The notes under the pieces: model-generated
The model's input: only the letters and a program-made list of their open reading frames with translations
The model's database searches: none
Told to the model about the DNA's origin: nothing
Position numbers and translations under genes: made by a program
Assembly: GCA_049611805.1 (NCBI GenBank)
Contig: JBMZAX010000006.1
Coordinates: forward strand, 1-64,000
Direction of reading: 5' to 3'
DNA: 64,000 bases
From: UBA7378 sp049611805
GTDB taxonomy: Bacteria > Pseudomonadota > Alphaproteobacteria > RS24
Shown here: positions 31,861 through 41,394 of the stretch, one piece after another
Numbering within the stretch: the stretch's first letter is position 1
Layout: each line of letters starts with the position of its first letter

Positions 31861-32703
31861 ATGAGCGAGCAGGCCGAAGCATTGACCGATACTGCCACCC
31901 GCAGTCCGCATATTATTGTGGTGGGCAATGAAAAGGGCGGGTCGGGCAAAACCACCACCGCCATGCATGTGACGGCAGCTTTGCTGAATGAGGGGTTCCG
32001 CGTCGGCACAATCGATCTGGATGTGCGCCAGCGTTCGCTCTCGCGCTATATCGAAAACCGGAAAATTTGGGTTGGCCGCCGCGCGGTTGCCATGCCGGAG
32101 CATTATCCGCTTGAAGAGTTTAACTATAATGACCTCTCCTTGCGCCAGCGCGCCGAGCAGGAGCAATTTGTCGCCGCCATGACCCATTTGCGCACCGGCA
32201 ATGATTTTATCGTTGTCGACAGTCCGGGCTCGGATTCCTATTTGTCGCGGCTGGGGCATGCCGCCGCCGATACGCTGATTACACCGATTAATGAAAGTTT
32301 TGTTGATTTTGACCTGCTGGCGACGGTTGACCCCGACGATCTGTCGATTACCGGCCCAAGCATTTATTCGGAAATGGTCTGGTCGTGCCGTAAAGCGCGC
32401 GCGCAAGCCGATGGCGGCAGCATTGACTGGATTGTGGTGCGCAATCGCACAAGCCATATTCACGCCAAGAACAGACAGCGCGTGGAAACCGCGCTGGACC
32501 AGCTGGCCCGCCGTTTGGGGTTCCGTCAGGCAATGGGGCTTTCCGAGCGGGTCATTTTCAGGGAAATGTATCCGGCGGGCATTACGCTGCTTGATCTGAC
32601 CGATGAAGAGGCCAACACAAATCTTACCATGTCGCATGTCGCGGCGCGGGCCGAGGTGCGCGCGCTTGTTACGGCGTTAAACCTGCCCGGCGTCACGCTC
32701 TGA
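31861..32703 (+). CDS. mipZ: MipZ, division-plane positioning ATPase
   Basis: A 280-aa ParA/MinD-superfamily protein. The deviant Walker A GNEKGGSGKTTTAMH has Lys30; DLDVRQRSLSRYIENR and FIVVDSPGSDSYLSRL are MipZ-specific blocks. In Caulobacter MipZ binds ParB near the origin and inhibits FtsZ. ATG 31861 (MSEQAEALTD) has AAAGGTG upstream; a TTG 24 nt earlier is less likely. It overlaps the next gene by one base (TGATG). Confidence 0.93.
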   Translation: MSEQAEALTDTATRSPHIIVVGNEKGGSGKTTTAMHVTAALLNEGFRVGTIDLDVRQRSLSRYIENRKIWVGRRAVAMPEHYPLEEFNYNDLSLRQRAEQEQFVAAMTHLRTGNDFIVVDSPGSDSYLSRLGHAAADTLITPINESFVDFDLLATVDPDDLSITGPSIYSEMVWSCRKARAQADGGSIDWIVVRNRTSHIHAKNRQRVETALDQLARRLGFRQAMGLSERVIFREMYPAGITLLDLTDEEANTNLTMSHVAARAEVRALVTALNLPGVTL

Positions 32704-33161
32704 TGGGATTTCTCGCGCTGGGTCTTGTCAGCCTGCTGGCATTGCTTTTGGTGGCCTCGCTGGCGGCGCGCCTGTCGGCCCGTCATTTGCGCCTGCTGGC
32801 ACTTGTCACCTTGTTCATTATTCTCGGCGTGGGGCTTGTCGTGCTGGCATTGGCCGGGCGTTACGGGCTTGCCGCGCCGCTGGGCTTTATCATGATGTGG
32901 TTGTTGCGCCTGTGGCGTGTAACGCGCGAGGGCGGCAACGCCGGAAAAGCCGGGCGCGCGGCAGGTGATAAAGTCGGCACGCAGCCCATGAGTGTCGCCG
33001 AGGCGCGCGACGTGTTGGGCGTGGATGCAACGGCAAGCCGGGAAGAAATTGAAGCGGCATATCGCGATCTAATCGTCAAAAACCACCCCGATCATGGCGG
33101 TACGGACTGGATTGCCGCGCAGCTTAATCAGGCGCGCGATATTTTGCTCAACGACAATTAG
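32703..33161 (+). CDS. membrane-anchored DnaJ-domain protein
   Basis: A 152-aa protein with two hydrophobic N-terminal segments (residues ~5-22 and ~33-70) and a C-terminal J domain containing the HPD motif in VKNHPDHGGT. This topology resembles the mitochondrial Tim14/Pam18 type. It starts on the mipZ stop (TGATG). Expected to recruit DnaK at the membrane; the client is unknown. The 3' end overlaps the convergent carboxypeptidase gene by 3 nt. Confidence 0.88.
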   Translation: MGFLALGLVSLLALLLVASLAARLSARHLRLLALVTLFIILGVGLVVLALAGRYGLAAPLGFIMMWLLRLWRVTREGGNAGKAGRAAGDKVGTQPMSVAEARDVLGVDATASREEIEAAYRDLIVKNHPDHGGTDWIAAQLNQARDILLNDN

Positions 33162-34429
33162 GGCGCGATTGGCAGGCAGCCGGTTTTCAGGCGCGTGAGT
33201 TGTGCGCATAGCGTGACGGCTTGGGCTTGCGACAGCTTGGCAAATCGCGCGCGGTACATTTTCTTGCCCTTCAAATTCACCGTTTCCGTGCGCGCTTCGG
33301 CCTTTTCAAGCCGAGTGCCCAGAATTTCTCTGATTTGCTTGAGCTGACGTTTTGCATCATCGGCTTTCACGAAGGAGCCGACCTGTATTTTCCAGCCCTC
33401 ATCAAGCGCGGCCACCTGTTCCGGCGCAGGGGAGGGTTCGGCTGTTTTCGCGGGTCGTTTTTCGGGTTTTTGCGGATTTGTTTTTTCTGCCGTTTGTTCG
33501 CCTTTGCGGGCAGGCCGCTTCCGGGGCCGTTTGCTTTTGGCAATTTGTCGGTCGGAGCCGATGCGCAACCACGCTTCGGCAGGCTTGGCCTTGGCCCGCA
33601 CCATGCCGTTAGGTGCCGAGGCCGCGCGCGGCAGGCTGGTTTTCAAAAGCCGCCGCACTTGTGCGTCGCGGGCCTTCGCCGTACGCCCGCCCATAACCAC
33701 GACAATCAGGCGTTTGTCGCCGCGCTCGACCAGATTAACGATATTATAGCCCGCCGCGCGGATATAGCCGGTTTTCATGCCGATACTGCCCTTGAGCGAC
33801 CCCAGCAGGCGATTATGGCCCGATATGCGCCGTCCGTTATGCACGAGATAGCGTTGCTTCCACAGAGCGTTAAAGGCGGGAAAATCATCAATCGCGCCCT
33901 TGGCGAGGCGGGCAATATCGCGGGCCGAACTTTTCTGGCGCCGGTGGAACAGCCCCGAAGCATTGACGAAATTCGTGTCGAACATGCCGAGTTTGCGCGC
34001 GGTGCGTGTCATGCGTCTGGCGAATTTGGCTTCGCTGCCGGAAATATGCTCGGCCATGGCGGTGGCGACATCATTGGCCGATTTCACAATCAGGGCTTGC
34101 AGGGCAAGGCGGGCGGAAATGGTTTCGCCGGCACGCAAACCCAGCTTGCTGGCCGGTTGTTTGGCGGCATTGGCGGAAATGCGAATCGGTGTGTCGGCTT
34201 CCATGCGTCCGGCGCGAATTTCTTCCAATGCGACATAGACCGTCATAATTTTGGTCAGCGAGGCCGGAAACCGCATTTGTTCGTCGCGATAATATTGCAA
34301 AACGCGGCCACTATGGGCATCGACCACAATTGAGGCATATTTCGGCGAGGCTTCGGCAGGCTGAAAAGCCGGCAGAAAAAGGGCACATAGGAACAAAATG
34401 GCCGAAAGGCGGTACATAAAGAGACTCAT
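33158..34429 (-). CDS. D-alanyl-D-alanine carboxypeptidase with C-terminal SPOR domain
   Basis: A peptidase S11 protein (about 423 aa from ATG 34429; ATGs at 34459 and 34417 are alternatives). After a signal peptide ending near AEAS come the penicillin-binding motifs SLTK, SAN and KTG (SIGMKTGYIRAAG). A long Lys/Arg/Pro-rich linker follows, then a SPOR domain (KIQVGSFVKADDAKRQL) that binds denuded glycan at the septum. It trims pentapeptides in the periplasm. It is divergent from clpS. Confidence 0.92.
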   Translation of the reverse strand: MSLFMYRLSAILFLCALFLPAFQPAEASPKYASIVVDAHSGRVLQYYRDEQMRFPASLTKIMTVYVALEEIRAGRMEADTPIRISANAAKQPASKLGLRAGETISARLALQALIVKSANDVATAMAEHISGSEAKFARRMTRTARKLGMFDTNFVNASGLFHRRQKSSARDIARLAKGAIDDFPAFNALWKQRYLVHNGRRISGHNRLLGSLKGSIGMKTGYIRAAGYNIVNLVERGDKRLIVVVMGGRTAKARDAQVRRLLKTSLPRAASAPNGMVRAKAKPAEAWLRIGSDRQIAKSKRPRKRPARKGEQTAEKTNPQKPEKRPAKTAEPSPAPEQVAALDEGWKIQVGSFVKADDAKRQLKQIREILGTRLEKAEARTETVNLKGKKMYRARFAKLSQAQAVTLCAQLTRLKTGCLPIAP

Positions 34430-34460
34430 CAGACAATTTGACACACGGTAACAAGACATC

Positions 34461-34488
34461 TTGCGTTTCGAAACAGCAAACCTATTTA
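34461..34488 (+). promoter_or_regulatory. possible promoter of clpS-clpA
   Basis: TTGCGT (34461-34466) and TATTTA (34483-34488) have a 16-bp spacer in the dacF/clpS divergent gap. Both hexamers are imperfect. A start around 34495 would suit a clpS ATG at 34518-34584. Confidence 0.3.
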
Positions 34489-34583
34489 AACATTATGCAC
34501 GATTAAGGTTTGCCTTGATGCAGTATGAAAAATTGGGTCACAATGACGTTATGAAGCACATTATGCGATTTTTGAGCGTTCGG

Positions 34584-34910
34584 ATGGCCGGCCCGTCGGA
34601 TGAAGACGGCGGCGATACCGGAACCGGAACGATTACCCGCACGCGGACGAAAACCAAAAAACCGTCCATGTACAAGGTTTTGCTGCTCAATGATGATTAC
34701 ACACCGATGGAATTTGTGGTGTATGTCCTTCAGCGTTTTTTTTCCAAGAGTGCCGAAGATGCAACCAAAATCATGTTGCATGTGCATCAAAATGGTGTGG
34801 GCATATGCGGTGTTTTTACCTATGAGGTGGCTGAAACAAAGGTATCACAGGTTATGGATCTTGCCCGTCAACATGACCATCCTTTGCAGTGCACAATGGA
34901 AAAAGACTGA
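34584..34910 (+). CDS. clpS: ClpA adaptor protein ClpS
   Basis: A 108-aa adaptor that delivers N-degron substrates to ClpAP. The core has KVLLLNDDYTPMEFVVYVLQ, the His-containing LHVHQNGVGICGVFTYEVAE and RQHDHPLQCTMEKD. I chose ATG 34584 (MAGPSDED) because its acidic N-tail resembles family starts; ATGs at 34518 and 34551 are possible and the ribosome-binding sites do not decide. It is 30 nt upstream of clpA. Confidence 0.92.
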   Translation: MAGPSDEDGGDTGTGTITRTRTKTKKPSMYKVLLLNDDYTPMEFVVYVLQRFFSKSAEDATKIMLHVHQNGVGICGVFTYEVAETKVSQVMDLARQHDHPLQCTMEKD

Positions 34911-34940
34911 GTAATTTTAGCAATAGAACAGGAGCGTTTT

Positions 34941-37244
34941 GTGCCAGCATTTTCAAAAGAGTTAGAACAGGGTCTGCATCGGGCGCTCGTGCTCGCCAAT
35001 GAGCGTCATCACGAATATTCCACGCTGGAACATTTGTTGCTCGCCATGACCGAAGACACCGAAGCTGTCGCCGTTATGGAGGCGTGCGGCGTCGATTTGG
35101 AAAAGCTGCGGCGCAATCTGACCGATTATATCGACAATGAGCTGACCGGCTTGATTATGGACGAAACCGAAGACTGCAAGCCGACGGCGGGCTTCCAGCG
35201 GGTTATTCAGCGCGCGGTCATTCATGTGCAGTCGTCGGGGCGTGACGAGGTGACGGGCGCAAATGTGCTGGTGGCGATGTTCGCCGAACGCGAAAGCCAT
35301 GCAGCTTACTTCCTGCAAGAACAGGAAATGACCCGCTATGATGCGGTGAATTTCATCTCGCATGGGGTGGCCAAAAAACCCGGCCACAGCGAAAGCCGAC
35401 CGGTGGTTGGCGAAAACATGCTGGATGATGACGCCGACCCCGTTGCCGATGGCGGGGCACTGGCCGCCTATTGCATCAACCTCAATGAAAAAGCCCGCGA
35501 CGGGCGCGTTGACCCGCTTATCGGGCGCGGCAATGAGGTCAATCGCGCGATACAAATTCTGTGCCGCCGCAATAAAAACAACCCGCTTCTGGTGGGCGAC
35601 CCCGGCGTCGGCAAAACGGCGATTGCCGAAGGTCTGGCGCGTAAAATTATCGAGGGCGATGTGCCGGATGTCCTGCGTGACAATATAATTTATTCGCTGG
35701 ATATGGGCGTGTTGCTGGCCGGCACGCGCTATCGCGGTGATTTTGAAGAACGCCTCAAGCAAATCATGTCCGAACTGGAAGACATGCCGGAAGCGATTTT
35801 GTTTATCGACGAAATACACACCGTCATCGGGGCGGGGGCAACTTCCGGCGGCGCGATGGATGCCTCAAACCTGCTGAAACCGGCTCTGCAAAGCGGTGGC
35901 CTGCGGTGCATGGGCTCTACGACCTATAAGGAGTTTCGCCAGCATTTTGAAAAAGACCGTGCGCTGGCGCGCCGTTTCCAGAAAATCGATGTCAATGAGC
36001 CGAGCGTGCCCGACAGCATTAAAATCCTGCAAGGGCTGAAAAGCTATTTCGAGGAGTTCCACAAAGTTCGCTACACAAATGATGCGCTGAAAGCGGCGGT
36101 GGAGCTGTCGTCGCGCTATATGGCCGACCGCAAACTGCCCGACAAGGCCATTGATGTGATTGACGAGGTCGGCGCATCACAAATGTTGTTGCCCGCCTCG
36201 CGCCGGAAGAAAACGGTCGGCGTGCGCGACATTGAAAAAGTGATTGCGACCATGGCGCGCATACCGCCCAAAACCGTCTCGAAAGACGACACGGAAAAAC
36301 TGCGCGGGCTGGATGTCACGCTCAAGCGCGTTGTGTTCGGGCAAGATGCGGCCATTGATGCTTTGGCGGCGTCGATTAAATTGTCGCGCGCCGGATTGCG
36401 CGAGGCCGAAAAACCGATTGGCAGCTATTTGTTCTCCGGGCCGACCGGCGTCGGCAAAACGGAAGTGGCCCGACAGCTTGCTTCGGCCATGGGGGTCGAA
36501 TTGCTGCGCTTTGACATGTCCGAATATATGGAGCGCCACACGGTCTCGCGGCTGTTGGGTGCGCCTCCCGGCTATGTCGGCTATGACCAGGGCGGTCTTC
36601 TGACCGACGGTGTTGACCAGAACCCGCATTGCGTGTTGTTGCTCGATGAGATTGAAAAAGCACATCCCGATCTCTTCAATGTTCTGCTTCAGGTTATGGA
36701 TCATGGGTCTCTGACGGACGCCAATGGCCGCAAGGTGGATTTCCGCAATGTCATTCTCATCATGACCACCAATGCCGGGGCTTCCGATATGGCGAAGGAG
36801 CCGATGGGCTTTGGCCGTGAACGCCGCGAGGGTGAGGACACCGAGGCCATCAACAAAATGTTCACGCCGGAATTCCGCAATCGGCTTGATGCCGTGGTCG
36901 GCTTCAACAATCTGCCGCCGGAAGTTGTCGTGCGTGTGGTTGAGAAATTCATTCTCGAATTGGAGCTTCAGCTTTCAGACCGCAATGTCATCATTGAGGT
37001 TGACCGCAAGGCGATGGATTGGCTGGTCGAGCAGGGCTATGACCCGCTTATGGGCGCGCGTCCGATGGCGCGGATTATTCAGGAAAACATCAAGAAGCCG
37101 CTGGCCGATGAATTGCTGTTCGGCAAGTTGCAAAATGGTGGCGTTGTGCAGGTCGGCCGCGACAAAAAAGCCGGCCTGTCGATTAAGCTGAAATCCGAAA
37201 AATCCGGCGGCAAAAGCGGTAAGCCGAGCGAAAAAGTTACCTGA
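34941..37244 (+). CDS. clpA: ATP-dependent Clp protease ATP-binding subunit ClpA (GTG start)
   Basis: A 767-aa AAA+ unfoldase. The Clp N-domain occupies ~1-140, then two AAA+ modules with Walker A lysines Lys225 (GDPGVGKT) and Lys506 (GPTGVGKTE). FIDEIHTVIGAG and LLLDEIEKAHPDLFN are the Walker B regions. The middle coiled-coil of ClpB is absent, which supports ClpA. GTG 34941 has AGGAGCG upstream. The C-terminal tail is Lys/Ser/Gly rich. Confidence 0.97.
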   Translation: MPAFSKELEQGLHRALVLANERHHEYSTLEHLLLAMTEDTEAVAVMEACGVDLEKLRRNLTDYIDNELTGLIMDETEDCKPTAGFQRVIQRAVIHVQSSGRDEVTGANVLVAMFAERESHAAYFLQEQEMTRYDAVNFISHGVAKKPGHSESRPVVGENMLDDDADPVADGGALAAYCINLNEKARDGRVDPLIGRGNEVNRAIQILCRRNKNNPLLVGDPGVGKTAIAEGLARKIIEGDVPDVLRDNIIYSLDMGVLLAGTRYRGDFEERLKQIMSELEDMPEAILFIDEIHTVIGAGATSGGAMDASNLLKPALQSGGLRCMGSTTYKEFRQHFEKDRALARRFQKIDVNEPSVPDSIKILQGLKSYFEEFHKVRYTNDALKAAVELSSRYMADRKLPDKAIDVIDEVGASQMLLPASRRKKTVGVRDIEKVIATMARIPPKTVSKDDTEKLRGLDVTLKRVVFGQDAAIDALAASIKLSRAGLREAEKPIGSYLFSGPTGVGKTEVARQLASAMGVELLRFDMSEYMERHTVSRLLGAPPGYVGYDQGGLLTDGVDQNPHCVLLLDEIEKAHPDLFNVLLQVMDHGSLTDANGRKVDFRNVILIMTTNAGASDMAKEPMGFGRERREGEDTEAINKMFTPEFRNRLDAVVGFNNLPPEVVVRVVEKFILELELQLSDRNVIIEVDRKAMDWLVEQGYDPLMGARPMARIIQENIKKPLADELLFGKLQNGGVVQVGRDKKAGLSIKLKSEKSGGKSGKPSEKVT

Positions 37245-37252
37245 GACGCCGG

Positions 37253-37681
37253 TTAAATCGCGGCGCGGATGCGCGTGGCGATATCGGCCAACTCGTCCAT
37301 ATCGGCCATTTGCGTGCCGTGCCCCAGCATTTCCAGCCCCTTATGGCGCGGAATAATATGCATGTGAAAATGCGGCACGGTCTGGCCGGCCGCCGACCCG
37401 TTTAATTGCGCGAGCATCAGACCCGGCGCGTCCATGGCTTTTTGAACGGCAGGTGCGAGGTGATGCGTTGTCGTCATCACCGCGCGCGCATCATCCGGCG
37501 AAAGCGTGAGAACATTTGTCGCCGCGGCGCGCGGAATAACTAGCACATGGCCCGGTGCCTGCGGCATGATGTCCATAAACGCCACGGTTAAATCGTCTTC
37601 GAAAACGCGTATTGAGGGCATTTCATCGCGCAAGATTTTGGCGAAAATATTCTGCGGGTCATAGGCATCGGTCAGCTGCAT
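37253..37681 (-). CDS. HIT-family nucleotide-binding hydrolase
   Basis: A 142-aa protein with the N-terminal block NIFAKILRDEMPSIRVFEDD and the histidine triad motif HFHMHIIPRH (near residue 104). HIT proteins hydrolyse nucleoside phosphoramidates or similar. It sits 9 nt from the 5' DUF482 gene and is convergent with clpA, a usual alphaproteobacterial arrangement. Confidence 0.93.
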   Translation of the reverse strand: MQLTDAYDPQNIFAKILRDEMPSIRVFEDDLTVAFMDIMPQAPGHVLVIPRAAATNVLTLSPDDARAVMTTTHHLAPAVQKAMDAPGLMLAQLNGSAAGQTVPHFHMHIIPRHKGLEMLGHGTQMADMDELADIATRIRAAI

Positions 37682-37690
37682 GGGCGTTTC

Positions 37691-38872
37691 TCAATCTGCT
37701 TCTGGGTCGGTTTTTTTGAACGGTGTATGGCGGCTGAGCGCCGAAATGTCATTGTCCACATATTGCCGCTCGCTTTCAAGGTAATCGGCAACAGCATCGC
37801 GCAAGCCCTCATGGGCGATGTGGTGGGCCGAATGGGTGCGTTTCGGCGCATAGCCGCGCGCCAGCTTATGCGCGCCCTGCGCGCCCGCCTCAACGCAGCG
37901 CAGGCCGCGTTTGATGGCAAAATCGATCGCCTGATAATAGCAAACCTCGAAATGCAGAAACGGGTGGTCTTCAATGCAGCCCCAATTGCGCCCGAACAGC
38001 GTATCGCCGCCGATGAAATTCAACGCACCGGCAATATAACGCCCGTCGCGCTTGGCCATGATGAGCAGAATATCGTCTGCCATAGCCGCGCCAATTTGGT
38101 CGAAAAACGCGCGCGTCAGATAGGGTGTGCCCCATTTGCGATGGCCGGTATCAATGTAAAATTCGAAAAACTTGTCCCAATGTTCGTCCGTCAAATCAGC
38201 CCCGGTGATTTGCTCGATCTCGATGCCGTTTTCGACGGCGCGGGCGCGTTCCTTTTTGAGGTTTTTGCGTTTGCGCGAGGCCAGTGCCGCCAGAAACGCC
38301 TCGAAACTTTCATAACCGTCATTCACCCAGTGAAACTGCTGGTCGGTGCGCTGCAGAAAATCCAACTCACCCAGCGCCGCCCATTGCGCTTCGGGCAGAA
38401 AATTAATGTGCAGGGACGACGCCTCAAGGCGCTCCGACAGTGTCAGGGCACCGGCCACCAGCGCGCGGGTAATGGCATCGGCGCGGGCAGGGTCACGAAT
38501 AAGCAGGCGCGGGCCGGTTGCCGGGGTAAAGGGCACGGCGCTCAGCAATTTTGGATAATAGCGTCCCCCGGCGCGGTGAAACGCATCCGCCCAGCCATAA
38601 TCGAAAATATACTCACCCTGGCTGTGGCTTTTCAGATAGAGCGGCATCGCCCCCAGACTGTCGCCCGCGGGCGTTTCGACGACCAAATGTTGCGGCAGCC
38701 AGCCGGTATCGGCACATGCCGAGCCGCTTTCTTCCAGCGCCATTAAAAAGGCGTGCGAGAGAAACGGATTATAGGGCGTGTCCGCCGGGTGGGCGCAGGC
38801 GTCCCACCGGGCCGCATCATATTCGGCCAGGCGGGAAACCACGCGTATGACGGGCGCATCAATATCCCCCAT
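37691..38872 (-). CDS. GNAT-like peptidogalycan biosynthesis/recognition protein (DUF482)
   Basis: A 393-aa protein of the DUF482 family, acyltransferase-like in fold. Blocks seen are NPFLSHAFLMALEESGS, YIFDYGWADAFHRAGGRYYP and the C-terminal VEAGAQGAHKLARGYAPKRT. The function is not settled; names mention peptidoglycan recognition and FemAB/GNAT resemblance. Its ATG overlaps the RidA stop by one base. Confidence 0.85.
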   Translation of the reverse strand: MGDIDAPVIRVVSRLAEYDAARWDACAHPADTPYNPFLSHAFLMALEESGSACADTGWLPQHLVVETPAGDSLGAMPLYLKSHSQGEYIFDYGWADAFHRAGGRYYPKLLSAVPFTPATGPRLLIRDPARADAITRALVAGALTLSERLEASSLHINFLPEAQWAALGELDFLQRTDQQFHWVNDGYESFEAFLAALASRKRKNLKKERARAVENGIEIEQITGADLTDEHWDKFFEFYIDTGHRKWGTPYLTRAFFDQIGAAMADDILLIMAKRDGRYIAGALNFIGGDTLFGRNWGCIEDHPFLHFEVCYYQAIDFAIKRGLRCVEAGAQGAHKLARGYAPKRTHSAHHIAHEGLRDAVADYLESERQYVDNDISALSRHTPFKKTDPEAD

Positions 38873-39351
38873 CAGCTGATCTCAACAATGGCGTCAATTT
38901 CCACCGCCCAGCCCATTGGCAGACCGGCGACGCCGACAGCCGAGCGCGTATGGCGTCCGCGTTCGCCGAACAGCTCGACAAATAATTCGGATGCGCTGTT
39001 CAAAACCGCCGGATGGTGGGTGAAATCGGGCGTCGCATTGACATAGCCGCACAAGCGCACAATCCGTACCAGTTTCTGCCAGTCGCCGCCGACCGCCGCG
39101 CGAATTTGAGCAAGAATATTCAGCGCCGAGAGTTGCGCGGCGCGGGCCCCGTCTTCAATGTCCAGCCCGTCGCCCAGCTTGCCGCAAATCGCCCCGCCGC
39201 CGGCCAGCACCGGCCCCTGACCGGAGATGAAAACCAGCCCGTCGCGTTCGAGATAGGGCACATATGCCCCCAATGGCGGCTTCGGGTCGGGCAGAACCAG
39301 CCCAAGATCTTCCAGCCTGTCTTCCGGTTTGTTTTCTATTGTCATCATCAA
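38872..39351 (-). CDS. RidA-family protein (YjgF/YER057c/UK114)
   Basis: A 159-aa protein with PPLGAYVPYLERDGLVFISG, the family block NILAQIRAAVGG and RHTRSAVGVAGLPMGWAVEI. RidA proteins deaminate reactive enamines/imines. This is the longer alphaproteobacterial form next to DUF482, without proof of the RidA catalytic Arg in alignment. Three adjacent ATG codons make the exact start uncertain. Confidence 0.88.
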   Translation of the reverse strand: MMMTIENKPEDRLEDLGLVLPDPKPPLGAYVPYLERDGLVFISGQGPVLAGGGAICGKLGDGLDIEDGARAAQLSALNILAQIRAAVGGDWQKLVRIVRLCGYVNATPDFTHHPAVLNSASELFVELFGERGRHTRSAVGVAGLPMGWAVEIDAIVEIS

Positions 39352-39427
39352 CCGCCTTTAAAGTTTAATTTAGCGCCGCTGTCGTGCGCTTCCAGTGCTT
39401 TTTCGTCACGCTTGCGGGCAAAACCCT

Positions 39428-40753
39428 CTACAGGCTACGCCCCTTTTTTATGGCCCCGCGCCCGAATTTGTCGCGCAAATCATCCATGGCCTGTTCAGCC
39501 GCCTTGCGCCGGGTCTTGTCGGGGTCGGCGAGGTCGGGCGGGTCGGCATGGGTGCCGTCGACCAGTCCCGACACGCCAATGCCGATCAGTCTGAATTTAG
39601 TGCCCGGCTTGTCGGTCAAAAGCTGGGTCAAGAGGGCTTTGCCCACAGCAAAAATCGTGTCGGCAAGCTGGGTCGGGTCGGCGATCGCACGATTGCGCGT
39701 CAGCGTTGTAAAGTTTGAGGTTTTCAGCTTTAAAACAATGGTCGTACCGGCCATGTTTTTGCGTTTGCATCGATCGGCGGTGCGTTCGCTCAAGGCCCAA
39801 AGATGCTTTTCCAGCGCGCTTAATGTGCCGAGGTCTTCGCTGAATGTGGTTTCGCTCGAAATGCTTTTGGCAACGGATTGCGGCACGATTTTGCGGCTGT
39901 CCTGCCCGCGCGACAGGCGCGCCAGCCGCAGGCCGATACTGTCATAACGCGCCACAAGGTCGCGCTCGTCCATTTTCTGAAGCTGCCCGATGGTGCGGAT
40001 GCCGTCGCGACTGAACTTTTTTTGCATCGCTTTGCCGATGCCGTAAATCGCATTGACCGGCAAATCGGCCAGAAAGGTCAACGTTTCCGCCGCGCCGATT
40101 ATGGAAAACCCGCGCGGCTTGTCGAGGTCGGAGGCAAGCTTGGCGAGAAACTTGTTGTGGCTGAGACCTACCGAGACCGTAATGCCGATATCTTTTTCAA
40201 TACGGTTCACCAATTGCACCAGCGATTGCGCCGGCGCGCCGCCATGCAGCCGGTCGGTGCCGCGCAAATCCAAAAACGCCTCGTCGATGGAAAGCGGCTC
40301 GACAAGCGGTGTGTATTCGCGCATCAGATCGCGGATCTGATAGCCGATTTTTTGATATTTCTCCATATCGGGCCGGAGAATTATGGCCTCCGGACACAGC
40401 TTTTTGGCCTGAAACATTGGCATGGCCGAATGCACGCCCTTAATGCGCGCAATATAGCAACAAGTGGAAACAACCCCGCGCCGCCCGCCGCCGATAATGA
40501 GCGGCTTGTCGTGCAAATCCGGATTGTCGCGCTTTTCAATGGCGGCATAAAACGCATCGCAATCTATATGCGCGACGCCCAGTTGGAAAAGTTCGTTATG
40601 GGCAATGAGGCGTGGCGATTTGCATGTGGGGCAACGCTGGCGGTCGGCCATGGCCTCGGCGCGCGTGCCGCAGTCGCGACACAATATGTGTGCGCTACCG
40701 CCCTTGGCGGGCTCAGTATCCGGCTTGGGTGAGCTCCCGGCTGATCCAGTCAT
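39428..40753 (-). CDS. dinB: DNA polymerase IV (Y-family) with N-terminal zinc ribbon
   Basis: A 441-aa translesion polymerase. An N-terminal CRDC-N13-CPTC segment (about residues 24-44) looks like a zinc ribbon seen in alphaproteobacterial DinB, followed by the catalytic palm IDCDAFYAAIEKRD, EPLSIDEAFLDLRG and the HhH region NAIYGIGKAMQKKFS. I chose the ATG at 40753 with GAGG 3 nt away; it lies inside the HAD gene (41-nt overlap). Frame is open further upstream but only as a shadow of the HAD gene. Confidence 0.9.
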   Translation of the reverse strand: MTGSAGSSPKPDTEPAKGGSAHILCRDCGTRAEAMADRQRCPTCKSPRLIAHNELFQLGVAHIDCDAFYAAIEKRDNPDLHDKPLIIGGGRRGVVSTCCYIARIKGVHSAMPMFQAKKLCPEAIILRPDMEKYQKIGYQIRDLMREYTPLVEPLSIDEAFLDLRGTDRLHGGAPAQSLVQLVNRIEKDIGITVSVGLSHNKFLAKLASDLDKPRGFSIIGAAETLTFLADLPVNAIYGIGKAMQKKFSRDGIRTIGQLQKMDERDLVARYDSIGLRLARLSRGQDSRKIVPQSVAKSISSETTFSEDLGTLSALEKHLWALSERTADRCKRKNMAGTTIVLKLKTSNFTTLTRNRAIADPTQLADTIFAVGKALLTQLLTDKPGTKFRLIGIGVSGLVDGTHADPPDLADPDKTRRKAAEQAMDDLRDKFGRGAIKKGRSL

Positions 40754-41372
40754 AAGCCTCGTTCCAGACATCAATCCGCGTTGTCGCGCCCTTGGCAGGC
40801 CCGATGAGCTTTGCCAGCCGCGGGTCGGCAACGAAATGAATGCGACGAACCTCCGGCGCGTGCTCGGCAACGCTGTCGACATTATGGGGAATATCGTCAA
40901 GAAAGAAAACAGGGGCTGAAATGCGCGCGCTCAACCATGCGACCGCAGGCCCCTTGGCGCCGGAGTTGACAATAACCGGATAATTCATGCCATGGGCATT
41001 GAGATTATCAATGCGCTCCTGCTTGTTTTTCGCCGGCAGATTGGTCAGCACGATGATTTGCGCGCGCGCGGCCAGTGTCTCCAGCGATTGCGCGGCTCCG
41101 GATGTCGGCTGAATGTCGCGCGTCTCGGCATCAAAAAACTCGTCGATAAGGTCGGGAACCTCGACCGGCTCATTGGTTTCCAGCGATTTGATATTGCCGC
41201 TAATGGCGAAATTGCCCAGATCGATCCACAGGCCGCGCTTTTTCAGAAAATGCTCCAATTGCGCCATGAAGCGCAACAAAACCTCATCCGCATCGCTGAT
41301 GATAAGCGGGCGCGTGCGGTCAAGGTCGAGCGTTTCAAGCTGGGAAAGAATTTCGGGAGCGGGAGGGGTCAT
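40713..41372 (-). CDS. HAD-like hydrolase of unknown specificity
   Basis: A 219-aa protein. IISDADEVLLRFMAQL carries the first HAD Asp motif in the form DADE, IIVLTNLPAKNK is motif II and APVFFLDDIPHNVDSV is the motif IV Asp pair. The acid Asp of motif I (DxD) is present. Substrate unknown. It lies between DUF3572 and dinB and overlaps dinB by 41 nt. ATG 41372 is preferred over a TTG two codons earlier. Confidence 0.8.
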   Translation of the reverse strand: MTPPAPEILSQLETLDLDRTRPLIISDADEVLLRFMAQLEHFLKKRGLWIDLGNFAISGNIKSLETNEPVEVPDLIDEFFDAETRDIQPTSGAAQSLETLAARAQIIVLTNLPAKNKQERIDNLNAHGMNYPVIVNSGAKGPAVAWLSARISAPVFFLDDIPHNVDSVAEHAPEVRRIHFVADPRLAKLIGPAKGATTRIDVWNEAYDWISRELTQAGY

Positions 41373-41394
41373 GCGCAAACTCGCTTTATGAGGG

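Noticed and set aside
33221..34333. 370-codon frame opposite the carboxypeptidase gene
   Set aside because: Its translation has no recognisable motif, while the minus strand has all three penicillin-binding motifs and a SPOR domain.
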